Shown here: piece by piece, positions 1 to 9,328 of the stretch | How positions within the stretch are numbered: the stretch's first letter is position 1 | Layout of the letters: every line of letters begins with the position of its first letter | Notes under the pieces: model-generated | Told to the model about the DNA's origin: nothing | Seen by the model: the letters and a program-made list of their open reading frames with translations, nothing else | The model's database searches: none | Assembly (NCBI GenBank): GCA_903835185.1 | Contig: CAILLX010000016.1 | Span: forward strand, 62,001-126,000 | DNA from: an uncultured bacterium | GTDB taxonomy: Bacteria; Cyanobacteriota; Vampirovibrionia; Obscuribacterales; Obscuribacteraceae | Direction of reading: 5' to 3' | DNA: 64,000 nucleotides | Translations under genes and position numbers: made by a program

Positions 1-1308
1 GAGCTGACAGAAGGAAGAAATCTGCTTCAGTTTCAAGATGTGGCAGCACAGATTGATCCGACAACGGTAAGTTTTTCTTCTCTTACTGCACCAAATGCAG
101 TGACGGTTCGTGAGCAGAATTATCAATACGATCTTATCAACCCTGAGACTATACTCAGCAAATCAATAGGCAAAAACGCCAAGTTCCGCCGTCTTACAGC
201 CTCCGGACAGATTGAGGAGCTTTCAGGAGTGCTGCTCAATGCACCGCAAGTATCTGTTGCTGACACTGCGGGCAATGTTTCCGAACGCACACAAGGTTTG
301 GTTCTCAAGACAGCTTCCGGTGTTGTGCTTAACCCGGCAGGTGATATCGAGCTTGCTGAGATCCCCGCTGGACTGGTATCCAAACCATCGCTAGTGTGGA
401 AGCTGGATGTGAGTAAGGGTGGGCGGCATAAGACCGAAATCTCTTATCAAACTGGCGGACTCAACTGGCGTTGTGACTATGTGACCGTCTTAAATGCTGA
501 CGATACTAAGATGGACCTGACCTCCTGGGTGACTCTGGACAATAAGAGCGGGGCAACCTATAAGGATGCTGCTCTTAAGCTTCTTGCCGGTGATGTTCAC
601 CGCATTGTTCCCAGACCACACCTAATGAGTGCTATGCGAATGGCTTGTGCGCCAGGAGGTGCAGAACCGCAGTTTACTGAAAAGGCGTTTGCCGAATATC
701 ACCTTTACACTCTGGCCGGCAAAACGAATGTAAATAACAATGAGACTAAACAGATGACCTTGTTTGCTGCCGACAACGTGCCGACAAGAAAGCTGTTTAT
801 CTTTGAACCCGAGGCGTCAAATTATGTCTGGGGCGACTGGTTACCGCCCAACCGGGACAGCAACAAAGTTGCTGTTAAGCTGGAACTCGAGAATAAACAA
901 GCCAATCATCTGGGGTTGCCGATGCCTAAAGGTAAGGTTCGTGTATACAAGCACGATGATGATGGTTCGCTACAGTTTATCGGTGAAGATATGATAGACC
1001 ATACTCCCCGGGACGAAAAGTTGCGCATATATATTGGCGATGCTTTTGACCTGGTTGGCGAGCATAAGCAGGTCAATATGCAACGGGTTTCTGATCGAGT
1101 GCAACGTTTCTCTTACGAGATAAGCTTGCGCAATCACAAAGACAATGATGTGACTATTACAGCCGTAGAACACTCCTGGGGACAGTGGAAAATTCTTAAC
1201 TCCAGCCAGACGTACACAAAGAAGGACTCAAAGACTTTTGAGTTTGCTGTGACTGTTCCAGCTCGCGGTGAGGGAAAGGTCACTTATGATATTGAAGTGC
1301 GGAACTGA
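1..1308 (+). CDS. DUF4139-like domain protein, 5' truncated by window edge
   Basis: Frame 1 is open from base 1 (ELTEGRNLLQFQDVAAQIDP...); conserved 'GLNWRCDYVTVLNADDTKMDLTSWVTLDNKSGATYKDAALKLLAGDV' and C-terminal 'VPARGEGKVTYDIEVRN' resemble the DUF4139 family. Confidence 0.8.
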   Translation, partial: ELTEGRNLLQFQDVAAQIDPTTVSFSSLTAPNAVTVREQNYQYDLINPETILSKSIGKNAKFRRLTASGQIEELSGVLLNAPQVSVADTAGNVSERTQGLVLKTASGVVLNPAGDIELAEIPAGLVSKPSLVWKLDVSKGGRHKTEISYQTGGLNWRCDYVTVLNADDTKMDLTSWVTLDNKSGATYKDAALKLLAGDVHRIVPRPHLMSAMRMACAPGGAEPQFTEKAFAEYHLYTLAGKTNVNNNETKQMTLFAADNVPTRKLFIFEPEASNYVWGDWLPPNRDSNKVAVKLELENKQANHLGLPMPKGKVRVYKHDDDGSLQFIGEDMIDHTPRDEKLRIYIGDAFDLVGEHKQVNMQRVSDRVQRFSYEISLRNHKDNDVTITAVEHSWGQWKILNSSQTYTKKDSKTFEFAVTVPARGEGKVTYDIEVRN

Positions 1309-1311
1309 TTG

Positions 1312-2916
1312 CTAAGGTTCCAGATCTTTCATCGTCTTGTCTTCGGCGCTTGCCGGAGCGCTGCTCCTGCCTGCTTCTGGTGGCTGCGGGGTGCCAGGAG
1401 TGGTTGTGGTGCCTGCTGGCGGAGCAGGTGATGGAGCCTTTTGTATCTGTGGCACTGCTGCTGGAGCTGGCTGTGGTGTGGCTGCCGCAGCAGAGTTCTT
1501 TCTTGTTTCCGGAACTTTCTTGGTTGACGGGGTAGCTGTTCCTATCGGATAACTCTTGTATAGAGTTCCTGATATATAGGTGCGAAATTCAGTCGAACCA
1601 TTCTCCTTGACTGCAACTGGTGCAGTGACGCTAAACTGCTTACTGCCGTTTGCTTGCAACGGCGGCTCAAACTCGTCAATAATCCGCTGCTCTTTCTCCC
1701 AGATGACATGACTGGTGGCTGTATCAACCAACTCCACTCTGGCGACTAAAGAAAGAATTGGCTGTGACCCTGGGTTATAGACTTCGCCACTTAAAGAGGT
1801 TCTGTGTGTTGCCTGCACAACGGCAACAGTGACATTTTTCAAAACAACAGGCGGGACAGTCAGCTTAGGATCGTAGTTGCGCGCCTCTTGCAGGTAACCT
1901 AGTCCAGTTTGAGCGTCTCCAGCTTCAAGCAGCTGTTTGCCACGTTTGACCATTAATGTTGCTAGCTTGCCGTCCAGAAGCGGATCTTTGACTTGCAGCT
2001 TGGCTGCTCTGCGCAGCTGGTCGATAGCTAGCTCCAGCTGTCCTTGCCGTTCATAAATGTCGGCAACCTTTTCATAGGCTCTGGCCGATGGTGCTATGAC
2101 ATTTAACTTAGTGAGATAATCAAGCGCCCGTGTGTCGTCGCCTTTAGCAATCGACTCGTTGATGAATCTCTGGTAGATGGTGGAGAGTCTGGAGTCTACT
2201 TCAGTGGTGCGTGATCCTTCAGCTGTCGAGCGGACCTCTTCCCAACATTTTAGCGCCTGGTTGAGGTCACCTTTTTGCAAGCACTCATCTCCCCATAGAG
2301 CGTCTAGATCGGCCAATTCAGCCTTTTTTCCGACGATGCCTGCCTGGGCTAACGGCTTGAGCAGTTCGGCTGCCCGATCCCACTGCTGATGCTGCCTGTA
2401 AAAATTGGACAGCTCGGAAGCCAGCGCGGGTTCGCTTGCTAGCGACTGTCCCATCTGTTGGGCCTGACTGATGCAGTTCCAGGATTTATCTATCTGATCT
2501 ATGCCTACATAAGCTCTAGCTAGTGCCAGATAGATCCTGGCATCGCGAGGACGCGATGCTGCTGCTTGCTCAAGAGTTTTTACAGCAAATGCATATTGCC
2601 CATTAGCCAGCTGATGTTGAGCAGTCTGGTAAAGTCTTTCATAGTCTGGTGATTTGATTAAAAAGAAGACAGTTGCACCGGCAGAAACCAGCAGTATCAA
2701 CAACGCTATGGCAATACCTGCTGCGGCAGGCATTGCTGACTGAGACTTTTGCTTACTTACAGCCGACTTCCGCACTCTGGCGTGCTGCTCAGTGGCTGGC
2801 TCCTCACGTTGCGGTCCGGGAGCTTTCTGGACGCTATCGTTGCCCAGTTTGGCTCCACAGGAGACACACTCTTCATAGAGAGGCGGATGATATACTCCGC
2901 AAACTGGGCAACGCAT
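1312..2916 (-). CDS. TPR protein with N-terminal zinc ribbon and one TM segment
   Basis: 534 aa; MRCPVCGVYHPPLYEECVSCGAKLG zinc ribbon, TM helix, TPR-like repeats, Pro/Ala-rich C-terminus. Confidence 0.8.
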   Translation of the reverse strand: MRCPVCGVYHPPLYEECVSCGAKLGNDSVQKAPGPQREEPATEQHARVRKSAVSKQKSQSAMPAAAGIAIALLILLVSAGATVFFLIKSPDYERLYQTAQHQLANGQYAFAVKTLEQAAASRPRDARIYLALARAYVGIDQIDKSWNCISQAQQMGQSLASEPALASELSNFYRQHQQWDRAAELLKPLAQAGIVGKKAELADLDALWGDECLQKGDLNQALKCWEEVRSTAEGSRTTEVDSRLSTIYQRFINESIAKGDDTRALDYLTKLNVIAPSARAYEKVADIYERQGQLELAIDQLRRAAKLQVKDPLLDGKLATLMVKRGKQLLEAGDAQTGLGYLQEARNYDPKLTVPPVVLKNVTVAVVQATHRTSLSGEVYNPGSQPILSLVARVELVDTATSHVIWEKEQRIIDEFEPPLQANGSKQFSVTAPVAVKENGSTEFRTYISGTLYKSYPIGTATPSTKKVPETRKNSAAAATPQPAPAAVPQIQKAPSPAPPAGTTTTPGTPQPPEAGRSSAPASAEDKTMKDLEP

Positions 2917-2970
2917 AGGCTTATCAGCGGCTTAAAGGCCTATCCATATAAATAGGATTGGCCATGGGTT

Positions 2971-3354
2971 CTACTTAATCTCGATTTTAGCGCCGGCAGC
3001 TTCGAGCTTTGTCTTCATCTGTTCGGCTTCTTCCTTCTTGACCTTTTCCTTCACCGGTTTGGGAGCGGAGTCGACTAGGTCTTTAGCTTCCTTCAAGCCT
3101 AGTCCGGTCAATTCGCGGACGACTTTGAGAACTTCAATCTTCTTTTCGCCAACTGAAATGAGCATGACGTCAAATTCAGTCTTCTCTTCAACTACTGCTG
3201 CTGCTGCCGGCATAGCTGCCATGGACATTGGAGCTGCTGCAGTGACGCCGAAAGTTTCTTCCATCTTCTTCTTCAGGTCTGCTGCTTCTAAAAGGGTCAA
3301 AGAACCAATCTGGTCGAGCAGTTCATCAACTGAAAGTTTAGTTGCCATTTTCAA
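2971..3354 (-). CDS. rplL: 50S ribosomal protein L7/L12
   Basis: 127 aa; [47 protein letters not shown] signature. Confidence 0.97.
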   Translation of the reverse strand: MKMATKLSVDELLDQIGSLTLLEAADLKKKMEETFGVTAAAPMSMAAMPAAAAVVEEKTEFDVMLISVGEKKIEVLKVVRELTGLGLKEAKDLVDSAPKPVKEKVKKEEAEQMKTKLEAAGAKIEIK

Positions 3355-3391
3355 ATCTCCTTGGTGAGTGATTTACTGGTTGGTTCGTGCG

Positions 3392-3916
3392 TCAGGCGGC
3401 TTCATTCTTCTTCGCCACTTCCTCTGCGAGAAGGGCGATATCTCTAATGACAGCCTCAAAGATGCAGGCAATGTTCCTGGCTCCTGAATCGAGTCCGGAC
3501 ATGATAAGCGAGAGGAGCTGCTCGCGGGATGGCAGATCGGCAAGCCCTTTTACTTCTGCCTGATTCATGGCACGTCCTTCCAGAACGCCACCACGGATGA
3601 CACCTTTCTTTGCAGCTTTTATAAATTCAACAGTTGTTTTTGCTGGTGCTGCCGGATCGTTGTAACCGACAATGATGGCAGACGGCCCGATCGCCAGCTC
3701 TTTTATCGGTCCAAATTCAGTCCCATCAGTGGCTATTTTTACCAGAGTATTCTTGGCAATGCGGCACTTGGCATCAACCGTGTCCAGTTTGCGCCGGAAC
3801 TTGGTAATCTCTGCTACGGTCAGTCCGGTCACATCGGCAACGATTACGACCTTGCCGTCTGCAAAGAACTCTTTTAGTTCTGAGACAATCTCTTGCTTGC
3901 GAGCTTTAGTGGCCAT
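3392..3916 (-). CDS. rplJ: 50S ribosomal protein L10
   Basis: 174 aa; L10 sequence (KVVIVADVTGLTVAEITKFRRKL...), directly upstream of rplL. Confidence 0.96.
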   Translation of the reverse strand: MATKARKQEIVSELKEFFADGKVVIVADVTGLTVAEITKFRRKLDTVDAKCRIAKNTLVKIATDGTEFGPIKELAIGPSAIIVGYNDPAAPAKTTVEFIKAAKKGVIRGGVLEGRAMNQAEVKGLADLPSREQLLSLIMSGLDSGARNIACIFEAVIRDIALLAEEVAKKNEAA

Positions 3917-3956
3917 AGCCTGTCTCCTTGCTTGGTTCGGAGCAATATGCTCCTAA

Positions 3957-4075
3957 ATAAAAATCCCAGCAGACTTGCCGGGACCACAAAAAACGGCGTA
4001 CCGCCGATCGACTTAGTCGAACTTTGTGACCTCGAGCCGGCGGTGTTGAACCATTAAGCTGCCATATTGGCAAGC
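3957..4075 (-). promoter_or_regulatory. Candidate L10-type mRNA leader with intrinsic attenuator
   Basis: On the minus strand: TCGACTAAGTCGA hairpin, then CGGCG-GTA-CGCCG followed by T6 (plus 3988-4006); an upstream ACCGCCG (plus 4038-4044) can pair with the terminator 5' arm. Confidence 0.55.
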
Positions 4076-4223
4076 ACCAGGCTGTCTGCAGTCCGTCATA
4101 TTGACTGGCGCCATTGTCGCAAGGAGAAGCTCTCGCGTCAAGCTGCAGCGATAGTGAAACAGCTGGCTCTAACGTTTCTTAACAGTTGTTTGGCAATTGC
4201 TCAGTTTCGTTGATGCAGGTAAG

Positions 4224-4481
4224 CTAGAACTCATCTGTCAGCTCTGCCAGTTTCTTATCAAGACGATCTGCAGCTCGAGTAATTTGCTCTGGAGTTGCTC
4301 CTGGTTTTAGTCCTAGATATTTCTCCAGCTCGAGCCGGCTTATCTGTGACGATCCGTAAAACTCAATGCCGGCAAAACCAGGTTGGCGGTCAGGCGCACT
4401 AATGGCTGAGCCTGTTGTTACCAACGACGTCATGGCAAGAACTAATAGTAGCTTGACTGATAGACTATCGTGTAGCGACAA
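4224..4481 (-). CDS. Small secreted protein with one POTRA-like segment
   Basis: 85 aa; signal peptide then IEFYGSSQISRLELEKYLGLKPGATPEQITRAADRLDKKL. Confidence 0.55.
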   Translation of the reverse strand: MSLHDSLSVKLLLVLAMTSLVTTGSAISAPDRQPGFAGIEFYGSSQISRLELEKYLGLKPGATPEQITRAADRLDKKLAELTDEF

Positions 4482-4616
4482 GTGAATTCCCCCTGTTTAA
4501 TATTCCCATTCTAAATCAAACTGTGTACTTACTGTCGACCCGCCCATGAGCGCTGCTGCTGCTCTCAGGTTCAGTATGACTATAATAAAACTTCGCGTCA
4601 TATTTCGACTACATAA

Positions 4617-5966
4617 ATGAAACTGCCACCATATTACTGCTGTTTACTTATAAGTTTGCTCGCTGTTGCAAGCCAGATTCTCCTCTCCAGTTGCCAGGTG
4701 GTTGCAGGTAATCGATTGTCTCCTGCGGTCTGTCCGAAGAAACAGGCAGTCAATGCAGTCAATAAGGTGACAATATCCAGTCGTGAGTTCAGGCGCATTG
4801 TTGTGCTGAGTGAAGATGCAGTAAAGCACACCGGAATAAAAATGGGGTCTGCAGATACACGCATGTTGGAAGGATCTATCAAAACGACAGGCGAAGTGCT
4901 TGCCAATGCCAATCGTGTCTCTCATGTGACAACGCCTGTGACTGGACGAGTAGTCGATGTGAAAGTCAGTGTGGGGCAGCGTGTGCTGGCAGGGCAGACT
5001 TTGCTTACTATTCACAGCACAGACATTGAGCAAGCTGAAGCAGACCTGCTTCAAAATGAAGGGCAGGTCCGCGCTGATCTTAAGCGAGATCTTTTGCAGA
5101 TCGACTCAGATCTTGAAACTGCTGCAAAACAGCTGGAACTATCGGCAAGTACTTACCAGCGGATGAAAAGCCTTTTTGTGCAGCGGATTGCTGCTCAGGC
5201 GGAGTATCAAACTGCGCTCACTCAATGGGAAAAGGATAAAATTGCACTTGATACTTTGAAGAAAAGACGCTCAGATACAATCTCTTTATCGAGCGAGCGC
5301 CTGAAGATTGTCACAGAGCCTGCCATAGAGAAGCTGCGATTGTGGGGGTTGCCTGAATCGGAGATTGATGCAGTCAGACGAAGTCGGCGGGTCGATCCTA
5401 TCGATACAGTAGATGCTCCAACGGCCGGTATTGTCAGCGAACGATTAGTTAATCCGGGCGAGCTTGTTGACCCGACGAAGCACCTTTTTACAATTGGAGC
5501 GTATGAAACTGTCTGGGTTAAAGCAGATATATTCGAGAAAGATGTTGCTAAAGTGCACGAGGGGGAGCGCATTGAACTTGAGGTAGATAGCCTCCCTGGT
5601 GCAAGGTTCTCCGGCAAGCTCAACTATGTCTGCGACTCCATTAATGCTGATACGCGTGCTCTCTCTGTGCGTGCTGAGGTGCCTAATCCTGACTTCAAGC
5701 TTAAGCCGCGGATGTTTGTACGCCTGACAATCTTGACTGGTGTCATCAGGACTATTGCTGTTCCGCGCACAGCAATTCAGGACGCTGGCGATTGTAAAGT
5801 CGTGTATGTTCCAGTGGATGGTAACCGTTATGAAGAGAGACAGGTGGTGCTTGGGCGCAGCTGCGGCGATTGGGTGGAGGTTTTGCAAGGGTTGCGTGTC
5901 GGCGAACCGGTCGTGATAAAAGGGAGCTTCGAGCTAAGATCTGAAGCAATGCGTGAGAGCAGCTAG
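4617..5966 (+). CDS. RND efflux periplasmic adaptor (CusB/CzcB-like), probable lipoprotein
   Basis: 449 aa; lipobox LLSSC; GRVVDVKVSVGQRVLAGQTLLTIHSTDIEQAE lipoyl-like domain. Confidence 0.9.
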   Translation: MKLPPYYCCLLISLLAVASQILLSSCQVVAGNRLSPAVCPKKQAVNAVNKVTISSREFRRIVVLSEDAVKHTGIKMGSADTRMLEGSIKTTGEVLANANRVSHVTTPVTGRVVDVKVSVGQRVLAGQTLLTIHSTDIEQAEADLLQNEGQVRADLKRDLLQIDSDLETAAKQLELSASTYQRMKSLFVQRIAAQAEYQTALTQWEKDKIALDTLKKRRSDTISLSSERLKIVTEPAIEKLRLWGLPESEIDAVRRSRRVDPIDTVDAPTAGIVSERLVNPGELVDPTKHLFTIGAYETVWVKADIFEKDVAKVHEGERIELEVDSLPGARFSGKLNYVCDSINADTRALSVRAEVPNPDFKLKPRMFVRLTILTGVIRTIAVPRTAIQDAGDCKVVYVPVDGNRYEERQVVLGRSCGDWVEVLQGLRVGEPVVIKGSFELRSEAMRESS

Positions 5967-8900
5967 GCAGGTGGTTGTGCTGATTGATTTTGTCCTGAAA
6001 AAACGTGCACTGGTAGTCGCTCTGACTCTAGGGCTGCTTTTCCTTGGGGTGCAGGCTTATCTGAATCTGCCGCTTGAGGCATATCCGGATATTGCCAATA
6101 TGCAGGTGCGTGTCATAACGCAGGTTCCTGGAAAGGCTGCAGAAGAGGTGGAGCGCCAGGTGACCATTCCCTTGGAAAAAGAGCTCAACGGTATACCGCG
6201 CTCCGAGCCCCCGCGCTCAATCTCAATTTTTGGGCTCTCTGTAATAACAGTTGTTTTTGAAGATGGTGTAGATCCGTATGTGGCTCGCCAGCAGGTGCTG
6301 GAGCGGGTTACCAATGCCGATATCAGAAGTGATCTGCAGCCACGCCTCGATCCTAACGCTTCTCCAGTTGGCGAGATTTACCGCTACACGGTAGAAAGTA
6401 ATCGCTGGTCGCCGATGGCCTGCAAGGAGATTCAAGACTGGGTCTTAGACCGCAAGTTTAAGTCTGTGCCTGGAGTGGTCGATGTGACAGGTTTTGGCGG
6501 ACCGAGCAAGACTTTCCAGGTGTCGCTTGATCCTTATGAGCTTAAGTCTTTTGAGCTGACTCAGTCCCAAGTTGCTGATGCTATTGCCCGGTCAAACGGT
6601 TCGACCGGCGGCAGTTATATTGTTCGGAACGATCAAAACTATATGGTCAGAGGCATCGGTTTATTGCGCTCTGCAGACGATATCAGCAAGGTGGTTGTCG
6701 CCACTACTGCTGATGGCATTCCTATCCATGTTCAGGACGTTGCCACTGTGCAAATTGGACCGGCTGTGCGCAAAGGGCAGGTTGGTGTTAATGAGAATGA
6801 TGATGTTGTTCAAGGGATTGTGCTTATGCGCAGGGGTGACAACCCCAGCCGCGTTGTCGACAGTATCAGGTCCGCGTGGGATAGTATCTCATCTGTGCTG
6901 CCTGCTGGGATGCACCTTGTGCCGCTTTATGATCGCACTGCCCTTGTGCGCCGCACTATGGAGACCATAGGAGGCAATGTTGCCGTCGGCATCTCCCTGG
7001 TGGTGGTCTTGCTTATGCTTTTCCTTTTCCAGGTGCGCTCTGCGCTCATCTGTGCTGCAGTGATACCGATGGCTTTGTGTTGTGCCTTCCTTCTTCTTAA
7101 TCTCTTCAAAGTGCCGGCTAACCTGTTGTCGCTAGGAGCTATTGACTTCGGCATTATTGTCGATGGTGCAGTTGTGATGGTAGAAAACATCTGCCGGCAC
7201 CTTGGTCACTTGAAGCACGCTCAGGAATCGGATGCACGTATCACCCTTGCAGCCATTGCGCGAGCAGTGAAGGAGGTGGCCAGACCGATCCTTTTTGCCA
7301 CCTTGATTATTGTTGTCACCTTTTTGCCTATCCTGACTTTTGAGCGAGTGGAAGGCAAACTGTTTCGCCCGCTGGCAATCATGATGAACTTCAACCTGCT
7401 CGGTGCCGCTCTAGCTACTATGACAGCTATTCCGGTTCTGTGTGCAATTGTTTATCTGCACAGGTTGCCATCTGATAGACAAAGTCCTCTTATGACTTTT
7501 GCTACCCGTATCTACCAGCCAGTACTTGCCTGGTGCATGACCAATCGAGCCCGTGTAGTGGCTATCGCCTTATCAGCTGTGCTCGGGTCGATGTTCCTTC
7601 TGCCGTTTCTCGGCTCCGAGTTCATTCCTGAGTTGGAAGAGGGCAACATCTGGTTGCGTGTAACTGTTTTACCGACAAGCGTCTCTATAGATAAAGCGGT
7701 GACGATAGCAAGCCAGATCAGGCAGATTATCCGCAGTTATCCGGAGGCAACTAATGTGGTGTCACAGATAGGCTCGCCGGACGATGGCACTGACCCTAAT
7801 ACTTATAGCAATATTGAAGTCTTTGTAGATTTGAAGCCGCAGGAGAGCTGGAGAGCTCAGTTCCATGACAAACAGGCTCTGGTGTCAGCTATGAACCAGG
7901 AGCTCAAGGCAAAGATACCTGGACTTCTCTATAACTTCTCGCAATATATTAAGGACAACATGGATGAGGCTATCTCGGGTGTCAAAGGTGAGCTGGCTGT
8001 CAAGATTTATGGACCGGATCTCAAAGTATTGACTGTGCTGGGCAAGCAGGTGAAGCAGATTGTCGAGCAGGTGCCAGGCATGCAGGATGTTGCTTTCGAT
8101 CAACTCCTCGGTCAGCCGCAACTGATTGTGACTATAGACAGAGACCGGGCTGCTCGCTACGGCATTAACAGCAATGACATCCTGGATGTGGTTGAAACAT
8201 CTGTGGGCGGCAAACAGATTACTGAAGTGCTTGAGCAGGAGAGACGTTTTCCTCTTATTCTACGTTTTCAGCAGAGCTTTCGCAAAGAAGCTGGAGATTT
8301 AGGAGAGATTCGTGTGAAGACTCCTGCTGGACAGAATATACCGCTGGCGCAGCTGGCTACAATTGAAGAAGAGCATGGAGCTACAAATATATTGAGAGAT
8401 AGCAATTCACGCCGGATTGCAATTAAGGCTAATATTCGTGGACGTGACCTCGGTTCGGCAGTTCTTGAAGCACAACAAAAGGTAAGCAAGCTGGTTACCT
8501 TGCCGGAGGGCTACCACATCGCCTGGGGTGGGCAGTTTGATCGAGCCAGTCATGCTATGGCTCGTCTGGCTGTAGTAGTACCGCTTACTCTGGCGCTTGT
8601 ATTTCTCTTGCTCTATGGTGCTTTTGGCTCCGCCAGGATTGCAATTCTTGTTATGCTTACAGTACCTCTTGCGGCTCCTGGTGCCATTCTAGCTTTGTGG
8701 TTGACTCGTACTCATTTCAGCATCTCGGCCGGAGTTGGTTTGATAGCTCTGTTTGGTGTATCTGTCCAGAATGGGGTTATTCTGGTATCGCTTGTGAAGC
8801 AGTTGCAGCAGTCGGGCATGGCTTTAAAAGATGCCATTGTTGAGTCTGCTCTGGTGAGGATGAAACCTTTGCTGATGGCAAGCACTGTAGCGATGGTCGG

Positions 8901-9108
8901 TCTTCTGCCAGCAGCTTTATCAACAGGTATTGGTTCGCAAAGTCAGCGCCCGTTTGCCATAGCTATAGTGGGTGGACTGATACCGGGAATGATACTCACC
9001 TTAACAGTGTTACCGACCCTTTATGAATGGTTTGAGACTCACCTGGGTACACCGACAGGACCTGAAGATCTTGTTCCGTCCGGGCACATTCCTACCGAAG
9101 ACGAGTAG
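5953..9108 (+). CDS. HME-family RND heavy-metal efflux pump (CusA/CzcA-like)
   Basis: 1051 aa; AYPDIANMQVRVITQVPGKAAEEVERQVTIPLEKELNGIP and LGAIDFGIIVDGAVVMVENICRHL. Confidence 0.95.
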   Translation: MRAARQVVVLIDFVLKKRALVVALTLGLLFLGVQAYLNLPLEAYPDIANMQVRVITQVPGKAAEEVERQVTIPLEKELNGIPRSEPPRSISIFGLSVITVVFEDGVDPYVARQQVLERVTNADIRSDLQPRLDPNASPVGEIYRYTVESNRWSPMACKEIQDWVLDRKFKSVPGVVDVTGFGGPSKTFQVSLDPYELKSFELTQSQVADAIARSNGSTGGSYIVRNDQNYMVRGIGLLRSADDISKVVVATTADGIPIHVQDVATVQIGPAVRKGQVGVNENDDVVQGIVLMRRGDNPSRVVDSIRSAWDSISSVLPAGMHLVPLYDRTALVRRTMETIGGNVAVGISLVVVLLMLFLFQVRSALICAAVIPMALCCAFLLLNLFKVPANLLSLGAIDFGIIVDGAVVMVENICRHLGHLKHAQESDARITLAAIARAVKEVARPILFATLIIVVTFLPILTFERVEGKLFRPLAIMMNFNLLGAALATMTAIPVLCAIVYLHRLPSDRQSPLMTFATRIYQPVLAWCMTNRARVVAIALSAVLGSMFLLPFLGSEFIPELEEGNIWLRVTVLPTSVSIDKAVTIASQIRQIIRSYPEATNVVSQIGSPDDGTDPNTYSNIEVFVDLKPQESWRAQFHDKQALVSAMNQELKAKIPGLLYNFSQYIKDNMDEAISGVKGELAVKIYGPDLKVLTVLGKQVKQIVEQVPGMQDVAFDQLLGQPQLIVTIDRDRAARYGINSNDILDVVETSVGGKQITEVLEQERRFPLILRFQQSFRKEAGDLGEIRVKTPAGQNIPLAQLATIEEEHGATNILRDSNSRRIAIKANIRGRDLGSAVLEAQQKVSKLVTLPEGYHIAWGGQFDRASHAMARLAVVVPLTLALVFLLLYGAFGSARIAILVMLTVPLAAPGAILALWLTRTHFSISAGVGLIALFGVSVQNGVILVSLVKQLQQSGMALKDAIVESALVRMKPLLMASTVAMVGLLPAALSTGIGSQSQRPFAIAIVGGLIPGMILTLTVLPTLYEWFETHLGTPTGPEDLVPSGHIPTEDE

Positions 9109-9328
9109 ATTTAACAAGCAGGGCTATATAATAAGCGATGACTTTCAGAGGTTGTGCTGAGGCAAATCCTGACTTGCCACTGCAAGTCAAAAGAGCAGAG
9201 TATCGCAGCTTTGGGAAGCATTGCTCAGTGAGATTATTTGTTGATTTACTCGTTTTGCGAGTAGGATTGATAATTGCCAAGAGTCGTCGAACAGTCCAAT
9301 CATGTTGTTTTTATAAGTGGTTTTTTAC

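Noticed and set aside
4644-5054. Antisense ORFs within the adaptor gene (also 5222-5623, 5445-5888)
   Set aside because: Fully opposite a well-supported CDS; sequence looks like reverse-frame translation.
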